Assembly (NCBI GenBank): GCA_965230205.1
Contig: OZ245996.1
Coordinates: 3,224,001 to 3,288,000, forward strand
Direction: 5' to 3'
Length of the DNA: 64,000 bases
DNA from: CANLBN01 sp965230205
GTDB taxonomy: Bacteria > Pseudomonadota > Gammaproteobacteria > Pseudomonadales > Cellvibrionaceae
Position 1 is the stretch's first letter. Every line of letters begins with the position of its first letter. Of the stretch, positions 34,099 through 42,827 are shown one piece after another. The position numbers were made by a program, and so were the translations under genes. Under the pieces are notes generated by a model. That model worked only from the letters and a program-made list of their open reading frames with translations. It searched no databases and was not told the origin of the DNA.

Positions 34099-35106
34099 TT
34101 AATCAGGATCAATGCATAACAGTAGCCGACTCTCCCAGTCTGTATCAATGTTAGGAGCGATAATTTCTATTCGGCTTTCTGTACAATTATCCAATTCCGT
34201 TTCGGTTAATGCATCAGCCGTCAGGTTATAGCCAAATGCTCCTTTATCGGTGATAAATACTGCTTTCATTCGTTCAGCATGAATATCATTTAGAAACAGA
34301 GATAACTTTTCATAACTAAATAGTTTATTGGGTAAAAACCGCCAGCCAATACTGTAAAAGCCTTCGCCTTTATTAACGGCTTTAACATAACCGCATTCAG
34401 GAATCGGTATTTCAGACAATAGAGGCTTCGCATCACTTGAATGATGATGGTGGTGATGTTTTGGCGCAATAGCGTCTGTCTTTCCTGTTAAATCAACAGA
34501 AGAGATATCACCATTTTGTGTAAAGATTATTTGAGCCTTAGGCGACCCTTGTTGCTTTACATAAGTTTCTAATTGAGTTTTATCGTCGTGTTGATATAAA
34601 TCCTGTTTATTACCCACTACGATATCCGCGATAGCGATCTGTTCATTAAAGGTAAGATGCTCGGTATAACGCGTATCGGATAACTTTCTTGCATCAACCA
34701 AGGTTACAATTTTTTGTAAATCGATAACATTACGGTAAGCATCTGTCGTGAGAGATTGCAACACTTCTTTCGGGTGTCCCAAGCCTGTGGGTTCGATCAG
34801 CAAACGATCTGGCCTTGCTTTTTTTAGTAGCTGGTTTAGTGCGACTTGCATGGGCAAGCCGGCAGTACAACACATGCAACCGCCTGGCACCTCTCGGATA
34901 AAAATATCCTGCTCTTGTGTGTATTGGCCCTGAAATAAACTTCCGTCGACACCAATCTCGCCAAACTCATTAACCAATATCGCCCAGCGTTCACCAGCCG
35001 GTTTATTTTTAAGTAATTGTAAAATGGCCGAGCTTTTTCCCGCGCCCAAAAAACCTGTAATAATATGAGTGGGAATAGCAGAAATGGTGTTGGTACTCAT
35101 ACTCAT
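34099..35106 (-). CDS. COG0523-family GTPase, second copy
   Basis: This 335-aa CobW-like protein has Walker A GFLGAGKSS (about residue 14), GGCMCCTAGLP metal motif and EPTGLGHP. The NKQD guanine motif comes after, then a native run of six His (KHHHHHHSS) before the CobW_C domain. It starts at 35106 through a TAATG overlap with the 74-aa gene upstream, so they are coupled. It is of the PA5535 type found in Pseudomonas zinc-regulon clusters and differs clearly from the GTPase at 20158-21378. Confidence 0.88.
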   Translation of the reverse strand: MSMSTNTISAIPTHIITGFLGAGKSSAILQLLKNKPAGERWAILVNEFGEIGVDGSLFQGQYTQEQDIFIREVPGGCMCCTAGLPMQVALNQLLKKARPDRLLIEPTGLGHPKEVLQSLTTDAYRNVIDLQKIVTLVDARKLSDTRYTEHLTFNEQIAIADIVVGNKQDLYQHDDKTQLETYVKQQGSPKAQIIFTQNGDISSVDLTGKTDAIAPKHHHHHHSSDAKPLLSEIPIPECGYVKAVNKGEGFYSIGWRFLPNKLFSYEKLSLFLNDIHAERMKAVFITDKGAFGYNLTADALTETELDNCTESRIEIIAPNIDTDWESRLLLCIDPD

Positions 35107-35330
35107 TAGGGTTTTGCTAGTGTCGATTGTGCTTGCATAAACCATCCAAGCACAGTTTGGTGGTACTGACGGCCATATAAGTTAATAAATTGCTTCGTGT
35201 AATGTTCACTTTCATTTTGCAGAGACGCTATGCGCGTTTCTATAAAACTCGGTGTTAATTCCAGTCCACACTCAACAATAATGCAGTGACGCCATTCATC
35301 GTAGTTCTGCGGGATTACTGATGTTGCCAT
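35106..35330 (-). CDS. Small conserved protein of zinc cluster
   Basis: This 74-aa protein (MATSVIPQNYDEWRHCIIVECG...) has two Cys and one His early on and no membrane segment. It sits between thrS2 and a COG0523 gene, as small hypothetical proteins do in Pseudomonas-type zinc-regulon clusters. Its stop overlaps the GTPase start (TAATG). A function cannot be assigned. Confidence 0.7.
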   Translation of the reverse strand: MATSVIPQNYDEWRHCIIVECGLELTPSFIETRIASLQNESEHYTKQFINLYGRQYHQTVLGWFMQAQSTLAKP

Positions 35331-35371
35331 TATTGGCTCCTTATAAAAAACCTAGTTAAGTAAGCGCCGAA

Positions 35372-37342
35372 TTAAGAAAGGTCCAAAGCTGCTAACGCTT
35401 GTTGTTGATCAATGATATCCGGTGCTCTACAGGCTTTAATCAGATAATCCATCGCTTCTTCTATATTCGACAAGCTCATTTGATCGCCATTTAATAAGCG
35501 CAGATTGACTTGACCTGTTTCCACTTCATTAGCCCCGACAATAATCATAAAAGGCACTTTGTTTAATGTATGCTGGCGAATTTTATAGCCAATTTTTTCT
35601 TTGCTGTTATCCAGATCAATACGTAAGCCAGAGATCTTTAATGCTTCGCCAAGACTTTGAGCATAATCACTAAATGTTTCTGAAATTGTCAATATAGAAA
35701 TTTGCACTGGCGCCAGCCAAGCGGGTAACTTTCCTGCATAATGTTCAATCAAGATACCAGTAAAGCGTTCAAGAGAGCCAAATAAGGCGCGGTGTAACAT
35801 AACGGGTGGTTGTCGCTGATCATTTTCATCGACATATTCTAAGTCAAATCGAGAAGGTAAATTCATATCCACTTGCAAAGTGCCACATTGCCAATCTCGA
35901 CCGATAGCATCACGCAAAACAAATTCTAATTTTGGTCCGTAAAAAGCACCTTCTCCGGGGTTTAGTCTGTATTCCAAACCAAGGCTTTGCAATGATTGGA
36001 CTAGAGCGCCTTCTAATATATCCCAGGTTGCATCATCTCCCATGCGATTTTCAGGTCGAGTGGATAACTTAATACTCACTTCTTCAAATCCAAACTGTTG
36101 ATAAATATCAAGAACCAGTTTAATGATGTCAGCGCACTCTTGTTGCATTTGATTTCTTGTACAGTAAATGTGGGCATCGTCTTGAGTGAAGTGGCGCACA
36201 CGTAGTAAACCGTGTAAAGAACCAGAAAATTCATAACGGTGGACTTTGCCAAACTCCGCCATACGAATGGGCAAGTCTCGATAGCTTTTTAACCCATGTT
36301 TATACATTAAAACACTGCCAGGACAGTTCATTGGCTTCAATGCTAAAGTATGTTCATCGGGAGTGTCAGTGGTATACATATGTTCCTGATAGTTTTGCCA
36401 ATGACCCGACTTTTCCCACAGGCTTCTATCCATCATATCGGGTGTATTCACTTCGACATAGTCTGCTTTTTGTTGTCGACGACGCATATATTCAATCAGT
36501 TGTTGAAAGAGTGTCCATCCCTTAGGGTGCCAAAATACTGCACCGGTTGCCTCTTCATGAAAATGAAAAAGGCCTAGCTCTTTACCTAAACGCCGATGGT
36601 CACGTTTCTCGGCTTCTTCAAGCATAGTGAGATACGCACGTAACTCTTTTTTATTGGCCCAAGCGGTGCCATAGATGCGTTGTAGCTGTTCGTTGTTAGC
36701 ATCGCCACGCCAATAGGCCCCCGAAATTTTAGTTAATTTCATATGCTCCAAAAAGCGGGTATTGGGTACATGAGGGCCACGACACATATCGATATACTCT
36801 TCATGAAAATACAAGCCCATTTGCTTTTCTTCAGGCATGTCAGCAATCAGTTGTAACTTATAGTCTTCTTGTCGCTCTTCGAAAGTTTTAATCACTTGGT
36901 CTCGAGGCAATACTCGTTTAATAACATCGTAATGGGTTGCTATTAATTCCTTCATGCGAGTTTCGATTGCAGCCAAGTCTTCAGAAGTAAAAGGTCTCTC
37001 GTAAGCAATATCATAATAAAAGCCATTATCAATCACGGGGCCTATCACCATTTTTGCCGTTGGATACAGTTGTTTAACGGCATGGCCCATCAGATGAGCG
37101 CAAGAATGGCGAATAATGTCCACGCCTTCTGGATCACGGGACGTAATGATTTTAATGTTGGCATCAGTAAAAATAGGATCACAAGCATCAATAAGCCTAT
37201 CGTTTACTTCTCCAGCGATGGTCGCTTTTGCCAATCCAGGCCCAATACTATTGGCAATATCCATTACCGTAGTACCAGACTCAACGTTTTTTTCAGTGCC
37301 ATCGGGAAGAGTGATAACGATATTTTTGTTGCTTTCATTCAT
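35372..37342 (-). CDS. Threonyl-tRNA synthetase, second paralogue
   Basis: This 656-aa second ThrS has TGS, editing (HSCAHLMGHAV), catalytic and anticodon-binding domains. The three zinc ligands (Cys in MNCPGS, His in DDAHIYC, His in MLHRALFGS) are kept, so it is not zinc-free by ligand loss. Residues around the first ligand differ from the housekeeping copy (NCPGSVLMY versus NCPCHIQVF). ATG 37342 is preferred; an in-frame start 11 codons upstream exists. It lies in the dihydroorotase-dksA2-thrS2-COG0523 operon and presumably replaces ThrS in low zinc. Confidence 0.92.
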   Translation of the reverse strand: MNESNKNIVITLPDGTEKNVESGTTVMDIANSIGPGLAKATIAGEVNDRLIDACDPIFTDANIKIITSRDPEGVDIIRHSCAHLMGHAVKQLYPTAKMVIGPVIDNGFYYDIAYERPFTSEDLAAIETRMKELIATHYDVIKRVLPRDQVIKTFEERQEDYKLQLIADMPEEKQMGLYFHEEYIDMCRGPHVPNTRFLEHMKLTKISGAYWRGDANNEQLQRIYGTAWANKKELRAYLTMLEEAEKRDHRRLGKELGLFHFHEEATGAVFWHPKGWTLFQQLIEYMRRRQQKADYVEVNTPDMMDRSLWEKSGHWQNYQEHMYTTDTPDEHTLALKPMNCPGSVLMYKHGLKSYRDLPIRMAEFGKVHRYEFSGSLHGLLRVRHFTQDDAHIYCTRNQMQQECADIIKLVLDIYQQFGFEEVSIKLSTRPENRMGDDATWDILEGALVQSLQSLGLEYRLNPGEGAFYGPKLEFVLRDAIGRDWQCGTLQVDMNLPSRFDLEYVDENDQRQPPVMLHRALFGSLERFTGILIEHYAGKLPAWLAPVQISILTISETFSDYAQSLGEALKISGLRIDLDNSKEKIGYKIRQHTLNKVPFMIIVGANEVETGQVNLRLLNGDQMSLSNIEEAMDYLIKACRAPDIIDQQQALAALDLS

Positions 37343-37399
37343 AAAATAGAATCCAATGTTTAACTTATCTTTCAATGTGTAGGTGCCAAATAGTAACGG

Positions 37400-37837
37400 C
37401 TAACCTTTATAACTTTGTTCTTTTATTTCTTTAATGGCTTTCACTTCTGCACTATATTCTGCTGTTGGCCTCACTAATAGGCGTGGAATGCCGATAGGTT
37501 CGCCAGACTCTAAACAATAGCCAAAGTCATTCATGCGAATGCGTTCCAGTGCTTGCTGAATTTTGGGGAGTAGCTTTTGCTCGCGATCAACAATTCGAAG
37601 TGCAAGACTGGATTGTTCTTCCCAGGTAGCACGATCACTCACATCACTAGAATCGAATGATTGAGACATTTGATCTTTCGCTTCGCGGATACGAACCAAT
37701 GTGGATTCGTGTAATTCCACTAACAGATTCCTAAAAAAAGCCAATTGATCTTCATTCATGTAATTTTTCTTAGGGGCAGCAAGAATCTGCTCCTTAGTCA
37801 GTAATTTGATTTCAGAGTTAGGAGGGTTCTTTTTCAT
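37400..37837 (-). CDS. dksA2: DksA paralogue lacking most zinc-finger cysteines (DksA2-like)
   Basis: This is a 145-aa RNA polymerase-binding factor with the coiled coil carrying the acidic tip (SFDSSDVSDRATWEEQ, about residue 70). In E. coli DksA four Cys hold zinc; here the finger reads FGYCLESGEPIGIPRLLVRPTAEYSAEV, so one Cys remains and three are Ser/Ser/Val. Zinc-independent DksA2 of Pseudomonas substitutes for DksA under zinc limitation. It belongs to the minus-strand operon below the dihydroorotase-like gene. Confidence 0.92.
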   Translation of the reverse strand: MKKNPPNSEIKLLTKEQILAAPKKNYMNEDQLAFFRNLLVELHESTLVRIREAKDQMSQSFDSSDVSDRATWEEQSSLALRIVDREQKLLPKIQQALERIRMNDFGYCLESGEPIGIPRLLVRPTAEYSAEVKAIKEIKEQSYKG

Positions 37838-37893
37838 AACTTACCAGCTCATGCATTGAGTGAATTGGATATAACGTGATTTGTTTGTGAGCA

Positions 37894-39228
37894 TTAATTA
37901 AATGCTAAACGTTTGGATGGCAGGGAGTGATCAATAATTTGCTGACCATCAAATACCTGCTGACCATTGACCCATGTACTTTGTATGCGGGATGAAAATT
38001 TGTGACCATGAAAAGGCGTCCAGCCGCAATGATAGTGAGTGGTGTTATGGCTTGCCTCTGTGGTTTTATTTACATCCACCAATACTAAATCGGCAAAGTA
38101 ACCCTCACGTATATAACCTCGTTCGTTTAAGCCATAGCGGATCGCGGGGTTGTGCGCAACCTTTTCTACTACTTGTTCCAAACTGAGGCGTTTATGTTTA
38201 ACGTGGTCCAACAAGCTTAACAAGGCATGTTCAACTAAGGGTAAGCCGGCGGGGGCCTGGTTATAGTCCACCTGTTTCTCTTCTAAAGTGTGGGGAGCAT
38301 GATCGGTGGCGATAATATCAATTTGGTTGTTATACAGGGCTTGTATTAACGCATCGCGATCGGTTGATGATTTGATGGATGGATTGCACTTGATGAAATT
38401 GCCCAACCGAGGATAATCCTGATCACTAAACCAAAGGTGGTGAACGCAGGCCTCTGCGGTAATTGTTTTATTTTCAATAGGCCCTGCTTCAAATAAGCTT
38501 AATTCTTTTTCTGTAGTGATGTGCAGTACATGTAACTGGCTTTGGTACTTTTTTGCCAGGTTCACGGCATAAGATGAAGAAGCAAAGCACGCCTCAGTAT
38601 CGCGTATAAGCGGGTGGTCTTCTATTGTGGGTTGCCTTAAGCTACGTATTTTTTCGAGGTTCTTGGTTATAACTGGGCCGCTTTCACAATGAGTGACAAT
38701 TAACACTGGGCTTTCACGAAAAATGGCGTCTAGCGCCTGAGGGTTCTCAACCAGTAAGTCACCCGTGGATGCTCCCATAAACACTTTTACACCACAGTGC
38801 TTTTTCGGATCTAATAATTTTATTTGTTCAAGATTGTCTTCAGTTGCCCCCAGATAAAAAGCATAGTTTGCCAAGGAGCATTGTTCTGCAATAGCGTACT
38901 TTTTTTCTAATGCCTCAATGGAGGTAGTGGCTGGGTTAACATTCGGCATTTCCATATAACTGGTAATCCCTCCCACAACGGCAGCGCGGGATTCACTGGC
39001 AATAGTGCCTTTATGGGTTAAGCCCGGCTCACGAAAATGCACCTGGTCATCAATCATGCCTGGTAGCAAATACTGTCCCTGTGCTTCAACAACAACATCG
39101 TCTTCTAATGCAGTGATCGCTTTATCTATTTTATCGATACGTTGCCCTTTAACTCTTATATCAGCTTCGGTAATACTCCCTTCATTCACTATTCGAGCAT
39201 GTTTGATGAGGATGTTTTTCTGGGGCAT
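37894..39228 (-). CDS. Dihydroorotase-like amidohydrolase (PyrC2 type)
   Basis: This 444-aa amidohydrolase has the dihydroorotase signature LPGMIDDQVHFREPGLTHKG (about residue 60), in which the usual HxH metal pair is QxH. The lysine for carbamylation (GVKVFMGASTG), THCE, LHVLHIT and the catalytic Asp in IIATDHAPH are present. QVH-type dihydroorotases are known in other phyla. First gene of the second zinc operon; the most likely role is a reserve pyrimidine enzyme for low zinc. An inactive or different hydantoinase-like role is possible. Confidence 0.85.
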   Translation of the reverse strand: MPQKNILIKHARIVNEGSITEADIRVKGQRIDKIDKAITALEDDVVVEAQGQYLLPGMIDDQVHFREPGLTHKGTIASESRAAVVGGITSYMEMPNVNPATTSIEALEKKYAIAEQCSLANYAFYLGATEDNLEQIKLLDPKKHCGVKVFMGASTGDLLVENPQALDAIFRESPVLIVTHCESGPVITKNLEKIRSLRQPTIEDHPLIRDTEACFASSSYAVNLAKKYQSQLHVLHITTEKELSLFEAGPIENKTITAEACVHHLWFSDQDYPRLGNFIKCNPSIKSSTDRDALIQALYNNQIDIIATDHAPHTLEEKQVDYNQAPAGLPLVEHALLSLLDHVKHKRLSLEQVVEKVAHNPAIRYGLNERGYIREGYFADLVLVDVNKTTEASHNTTHYHCGWTPFHGHKFSSRIQSTWVNGQQVFDGQQIIDHSLPSKRLAFN

Positions 39229-39259
39229 GAAGGGAAGCCTACTGTTAATAATTGAGCTC

Positions 39260-39283
39260 TTAATGATAATGCACTATCATTAA
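39260..39283. promoter_or_regulatory. Fur-like operator in divergent promoter
   Basis: The palindrome TTAATGATA-N6-TATCATTAA lies between the dihydroorotase-like gene and the Fur-family gene. It resembles a Fur-type box (TGATA repeats) and does not match the TGTTATA Zur core seen at 20081 and 27810, so it is probably read by a different Fur-family protein. Confidence 0.6.
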
Positions 39284-39319
39284 TGTCTCAAGCTTTAGTG
39301 AAGCGAGGAAGTAACACCG

Positions 39320-39706
39320 ATGAGCCAACAGAGAAAGACAAAGCAAAGGCAAGTGATTGAAGCGATGCTAAAGCAAGCTGATAGCCCTCTGTTGCCCAAA
39401 GAATTGCTAGACAAAGCACAAAAAACAATACCACAAATGGGTATTGCAACCGTTTTTCGTACCTTAAAAAAAATGGTAGATGAGGGTGGAGCAAAAGTAG
39501 TCTGCTTGCCTGGCGATAGTCCTCGATATGAGCGCTCGGATTTAGCACATCATCACCATTTTAAGTGCTGCGAATGTGGATCTGTGTTCGAGATTAATGG
39601 TTGTCCTGGTCACCTTGAAAAACTGTTACCCGAAGGTTTTCAACTTACCAGTCACGAGCTTACCTTATTTGGTCGTTGTAGCGACTGTTCTGCCAATCAT
39701 TTATGA
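39320..39706 (+). CDS. Fur-family regulator (Zur/PerR-like), second copy
   Basis: This 128-aa protein has the Fur winged helix (KQRQVIEAMLKQADSPLLPKELLDKAQ, MGIATVFRTLKKMVDEG) and a metal region LAHHHHFKCCECGSVFEINGC. A C-terminal CSDC completes two CxxC pairs. It is shorter than the Zur at 22060-22530. It is divergent from the zinc-substitute operon over a Fur-like palindrome, and 43 bp upstream of the M23 peptidase gene. The sensed metal is uncertain. Confidence 0.85.
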   Translation: MSQQRKTKQRQVIEAMLKQADSPLLPKELLDKAQKTIPQMGIATVFRTLKKMVDEGGAKVVCLPGDSPRYERSDLAHHHHFKCCECGSVFEINGCPGHLEKLLPEGFQLTSHELTLFGRCSDCSANHL

Positions 39707-39749
39707 GCTATCACTGCTGAGTCTCATTTATTACCCAAAACTGTATCTT

Positions 39750-41090
39750 ATGCCAACATCAGAGCAAACACCTTACATACCCTATAAACACATGATACTT
39801 GCGATGGCGTTGGCCTTTATTGCTATTGCACATTGGTTCTATACACCTAAAGCGGTCAGTTTGACTCAAGATACAGCTACAGTTATTCCTTTAGACCTTC
39901 CATCAAGTGCAAATAATATTGATCAAGCCAATGCCAGTGTAATAGTGATTGAGCAAGAGCAGGAAATCGTTGTCGAATCAGTACCTGAAAAGCATGAAGA
40001 TAAAGTCGTTATTCGGCAGGGAGATACACTGAGTATGCTCTTTGACAGCTATAACTTGGGACAGACGGCCCTGCGTAATATTTTAAGTGCGGATGAATCA
40101 CTCCTAGCCCTAGAAACGCTTCGCCCAGGACAAATTCTCTATTTTCGCTATAAAGAAAATACGCGATACTTGGAAGAAATGGAGCTTTATAAACATCCGG
40201 GGCATCAGATTGTCTATCGACGCATTGCCGATGATGCTTTTAATTACGAGACAATTGTAAAAGAGGGCGAGTGGCGTAATGAGCGAGTCAACGGTACGAT
40301 TGAAGGCATATTTTATTTATCTGCACAGCGTGCCGGTTTAACGGAAATAGAAGCAGCAACTGTCACACGAATTTTTCAAGAGCAACTGGATTTTTCTCGT
40401 GCGATTCGCAAAGGGGATAAATTTCAAATAGTGCGCAGTGTGCAGTATATTGATGATCAACCAACAGGGCAGACTCGTATTGATAGTGCGCGAATACAGC
40501 GGCGCGCCCGCGAACACACCGCTTTTTTATTTAGTGATGGTCGCTATTACGACAAAGAAGGAAAGAGTCTGGCTCGTGCTTTTGCACGAACACCGTTAGC
40601 TAAATCTTATCGCGTTAGTTCTCCTTTTAATCCAAGGCGGGTTCACCCTGTTACCGGTCGTGTAGGGCCGCATAATGGCACTGATTTCGCAACGCCTACA
40701 GGAACAAAAGTATTGTCCACGGGCGATGGGATAGTTACCCGTGTTGGTAACCATCCTTTTGCGGGGCGCTATATTGATATTAAGCATGGCGGCCAATACA
40801 AAACACGTTATTTACATTTACACCGTGTATTGGTACGCCGGGGTGAGTCTGTTAGTCGGGGGCAAGCCATTGCTTTATCGGGGAACACCGGTCGATCCAC
40901 TGGACCACACCTTCATTTTGAACTGCATATTCATGGCCGACCCGTCGACCCAATGAAAGCGAAAATTCCTATTTCTCGATCAATACCGAAAAAGTATAAG
41001 CAGGCTTTTGCCAAAAAAGTAGTAGAACAAACATTTTTATTAGATACAACACAAGGGCTAACAGAAGTAGCAACTAAAAATATTGAATAG
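39750..41090 (+). CDS. M23 murein endopeptidase (MepM/YebA-like)
   Basis: This is a 446-aa envelope protein with an N-terminal membrane anchor (HMILAMALAFIAIAHWF), a LysM/OapA-like segment (VVIRQGDTLSMLFDSYNLGQTAL) and a C-terminal peptidase M23 domain. The zinc ligands are in HNGTDFATPTGT and HLHFELHIHG. MepM cleaves DD-crosslinks in peptidoglycan. In E. coli mepM lies next to znuA under Zur, and here it also sits in a metal-controlled neighbourhood. ATG 39750 is chosen because longer frames run through the Fur gene. Confidence 0.88.
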   Translation: MPTSEQTPYIPYKHMILAMALAFIAIAHWFYTPKAVSLTQDTATVIPLDLPSSANNIDQANASVIVIEQEQEIVVESVPEKHEDKVVIRQGDTLSMLFDSYNLGQTALRNILSADESLLALETLRPGQILYFRYKENTRYLEEMELYKHPGHQIVYRRIADDAFNYETIVKEGEWRNERVNGTIEGIFYLSAQRAGLTEIEAATVTRIFQEQLDFSRAIRKGDKFQIVRSVQYIDDQPTGQTRIDSARIQRRAREHTAFLFSDGRYYDKEGKSLARAFARTPLAKSYRVSSPFNPRRVHPVTGRVGPHNGTDFATPTGTKVLSTGDGIVTRVGNHPFAGRYIDIKHGGQYKTRYLHLHRVLVRRGESVSRGQAIALSGNTGRSTGPHLHFELHIHGRPVDPMKAKIPISRSIPKKYKQAFAKKVVEQTFLLDTTQGLTEVATKNIE

Positions 41091-41113
41091 ATTGTTAGTT
41101 GCTACAAAGAGAA

Positions 41114-41893
41114 TTAACAGGAAGAAGTTTTTTCCTTCAACTTCGAAAAAGACGGTACAAACTTTGGTGTGATTTTACTATAAGTTCGGTAGCCTTCACC
41201 AAGTTCATTGAGTAAATCCTTTTCTTCATAGCGTGTTACAAATTGAATATACAAAAACACCAGCAGTGCAAATAATACTTTATCTAGTGTCATATGAGGA
41301 ACCAAAAGACATATTAGTATCCAGCAACTGGATATAGGATGCCGAACCAAATTATAAGGAAATGCTATCGCCATAGTATTGAGTGATACTGGCAGGATTT
41401 TATCTAGACCAAAAAAGGTAACAAAGCCTACCCTAAGTACTGACAGTACCATCAAAAGCCAGCAAAAGGTGTTTAATCCCACCACTAGCCAGTAGGCTCC
41501 CGGAGATTCAAGCTCCCAAATGGTGACGCTTGAACGTCCCCAAAAATATACCATGACAATGCTGAGTAATGCTGAGACAAACAAATATCGGCTACGCGCT
41601 TGCTTACCTGAAAATAATTTTTGTTTAGTGCGAGTGCGTGCCATTAAAGAATGATGAATGGCAAAGACTAAAAACAAGAATAAATTTAATCCCGCCCAAC
41701 TAAAATCATTTGCCAATGAATATTGGTAATGAGGTAAGTCAGGCCATACTAAAAATAAGAAAATGACTACCAAGGATAAAATAGACATTGTAAATGCAGA
41801 TAATGAAAATATTTGTATCCCTAATTGTTTGATTTTTAAACTCCACATAAAGAGTACTCCTTTAACTAAAATTTTTGCCTGTTGCATTAGCAA
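41114..41893 (-). CDS. Isoprenylcysteine/methanethiol methyltransferase-like membrane protein (MddA-like)
   Basis: This is a 259-aa membrane protein with about six membrane segments, ending NLVRHPISSCWILI...TRYEEKDLLNELGEGYRTY. The NxxRHP and EExxL...Y motifs match the NnrU/ICMT-like fold shared by MddA, which makes dimethyl sulfide from methanethiol. The identification is by motif only. It follows the M23 gene on the opposite strand and has a 37-bp gap to the hydrolase. Confidence 0.65.
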   Translation of the reverse strand: MLMQQAKILVKGVLFMWSLKIKQLGIQIFSLSAFTMSILSLVVIFLFLVWPDLPHYQYSLANDFSWAGLNLFLFLVFAIHHSLMARTRTKQKLFSGKQARSRYLFVSALLSIVMVYFWGRSSVTIWELESPGAYWLVVGLNTFCWLLMVLSVLRVGFVTFFGLDKILPVSLNTMAIAFPYNLVRHPISSCWILICLLVPHMTLDKVLFALLVFLYIQFVTRYEEKDLLNELGEGYRTYSKITPKFVPSFSKLKEKTSSC

Positions 41894-41930
41894 CTGTTTA
41901 CATTCTAAAAATAGAAACGCAATATGACTG

Positions 41931-42749
41931 TTAGTCTGCTAGGCTTTCCAGGCAATTGAGGAATATAGGGTTAACCTTGTCACCGTGAGTTAAAGGCGAT
42001 AAATGATTAAGCTTTGGCAGCGCCATTGTCTCCACGTTGGGTAAAATACTGTCCAATGCATCAACGACAGCTTTAGCAAAAACAGTTGTCCTTGTTCCGT
42101 AGAGTAAACGAGTAGGAATAGGCATGTTCATTAATCTGTCAGCCATTCCTCTTTTATACATCTCTGCAAATTCATAGGAAATCTTAGGCATGACATTCAT
42201 TAACTTATTTTTCATACTTTTCGGTATCAGCCACCAAGCCCATTTTGATTGCCAGAAATGAACAAAAAGCTTAGCCGCAGTGGTTAAATCTTTTTGCTGA
42301 ACCGCATGCGATACTTTATTGTCCAGTTGCATGACAGTTTGCCATTGTGACCAGTTATCTGTGTCACGAAGTAAGTTAAAAAGCACTGGCTCGTAGAGAC
42401 ATAAGCCTTTTATTTTTTGCGGATTGTTAACTGCTGCCTGAGTAGCAATAGCACCACCGTAGGAGTGCCCGATCATCCGAACGGGTTGCTTAATCTTTTT
42501 CAACAAGAGCTCCACTGCAAGGGCATCAGGGTTGCTGCCAATCTCCCATTGAGAAAAGGTGGATGAACGTCCGTATCCTAAAAAATCCAAGGCATAAACC
42601 TTATAAGATGGCGACAGTTTTTCGATAAGAGCATTCCATTGCTTGTGTGAGCTACCGCTGCAATGCAATAGTAGAACAGGTTCCCCTTTTCCGTACTCAT
42701 TGTAAAAATATTCTCTGCCTGCAACATTCAAATAATGACTATTCTTCAT
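41931..42749 (-). CDS. Alpha/beta hydrolase
   Basis: This is a 272-aa hydrolase read from ATG 42749 after AGGAGAG. It shows the oxyanion-loop HCSGSS, nucleophile elbow GHSYGG (Ser, about residue 96), the acid near LLYGTRTT and the catalytic His in LNHLSPLTHGD. The substrate is unknown. It is divergent from the SARP-hydrolase fusion with 78 bp between, suggesting a pair. Confidence 0.85.
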   Translation of the reverse strand: MKNSHYLNVAGREYFYNEYGKGEPVLLLHCSGSSHKQWNALIEKLSPSYKVYALDFLGYGRSSTFSQWEIGSNPDALAVELLLKKIKQPVRMIGHSYGGAIATQAAVNNPQKIKGLCLYEPVLFNLLRDTDNWSQWQTVMQLDNKVSHAVQQKDLTTAAKLFVHFWQSKWAWWLIPKSMKNKLMNVMPKISYEFAEMYKRGMADRLMNMPIPTRLLYGTRTTVFAKAVVDALDSILPNVETMALPKLNHLSPLTHGDKVNPIFLNCLESLAD

Positions 42750-42827
42750 TTTTATCTCTCCTCTTTTGATAATGCCAACAATTGTCTTAAAATGCGTGAC
42801 AGGATCGTTACAAAATAGAGGCTCCAT

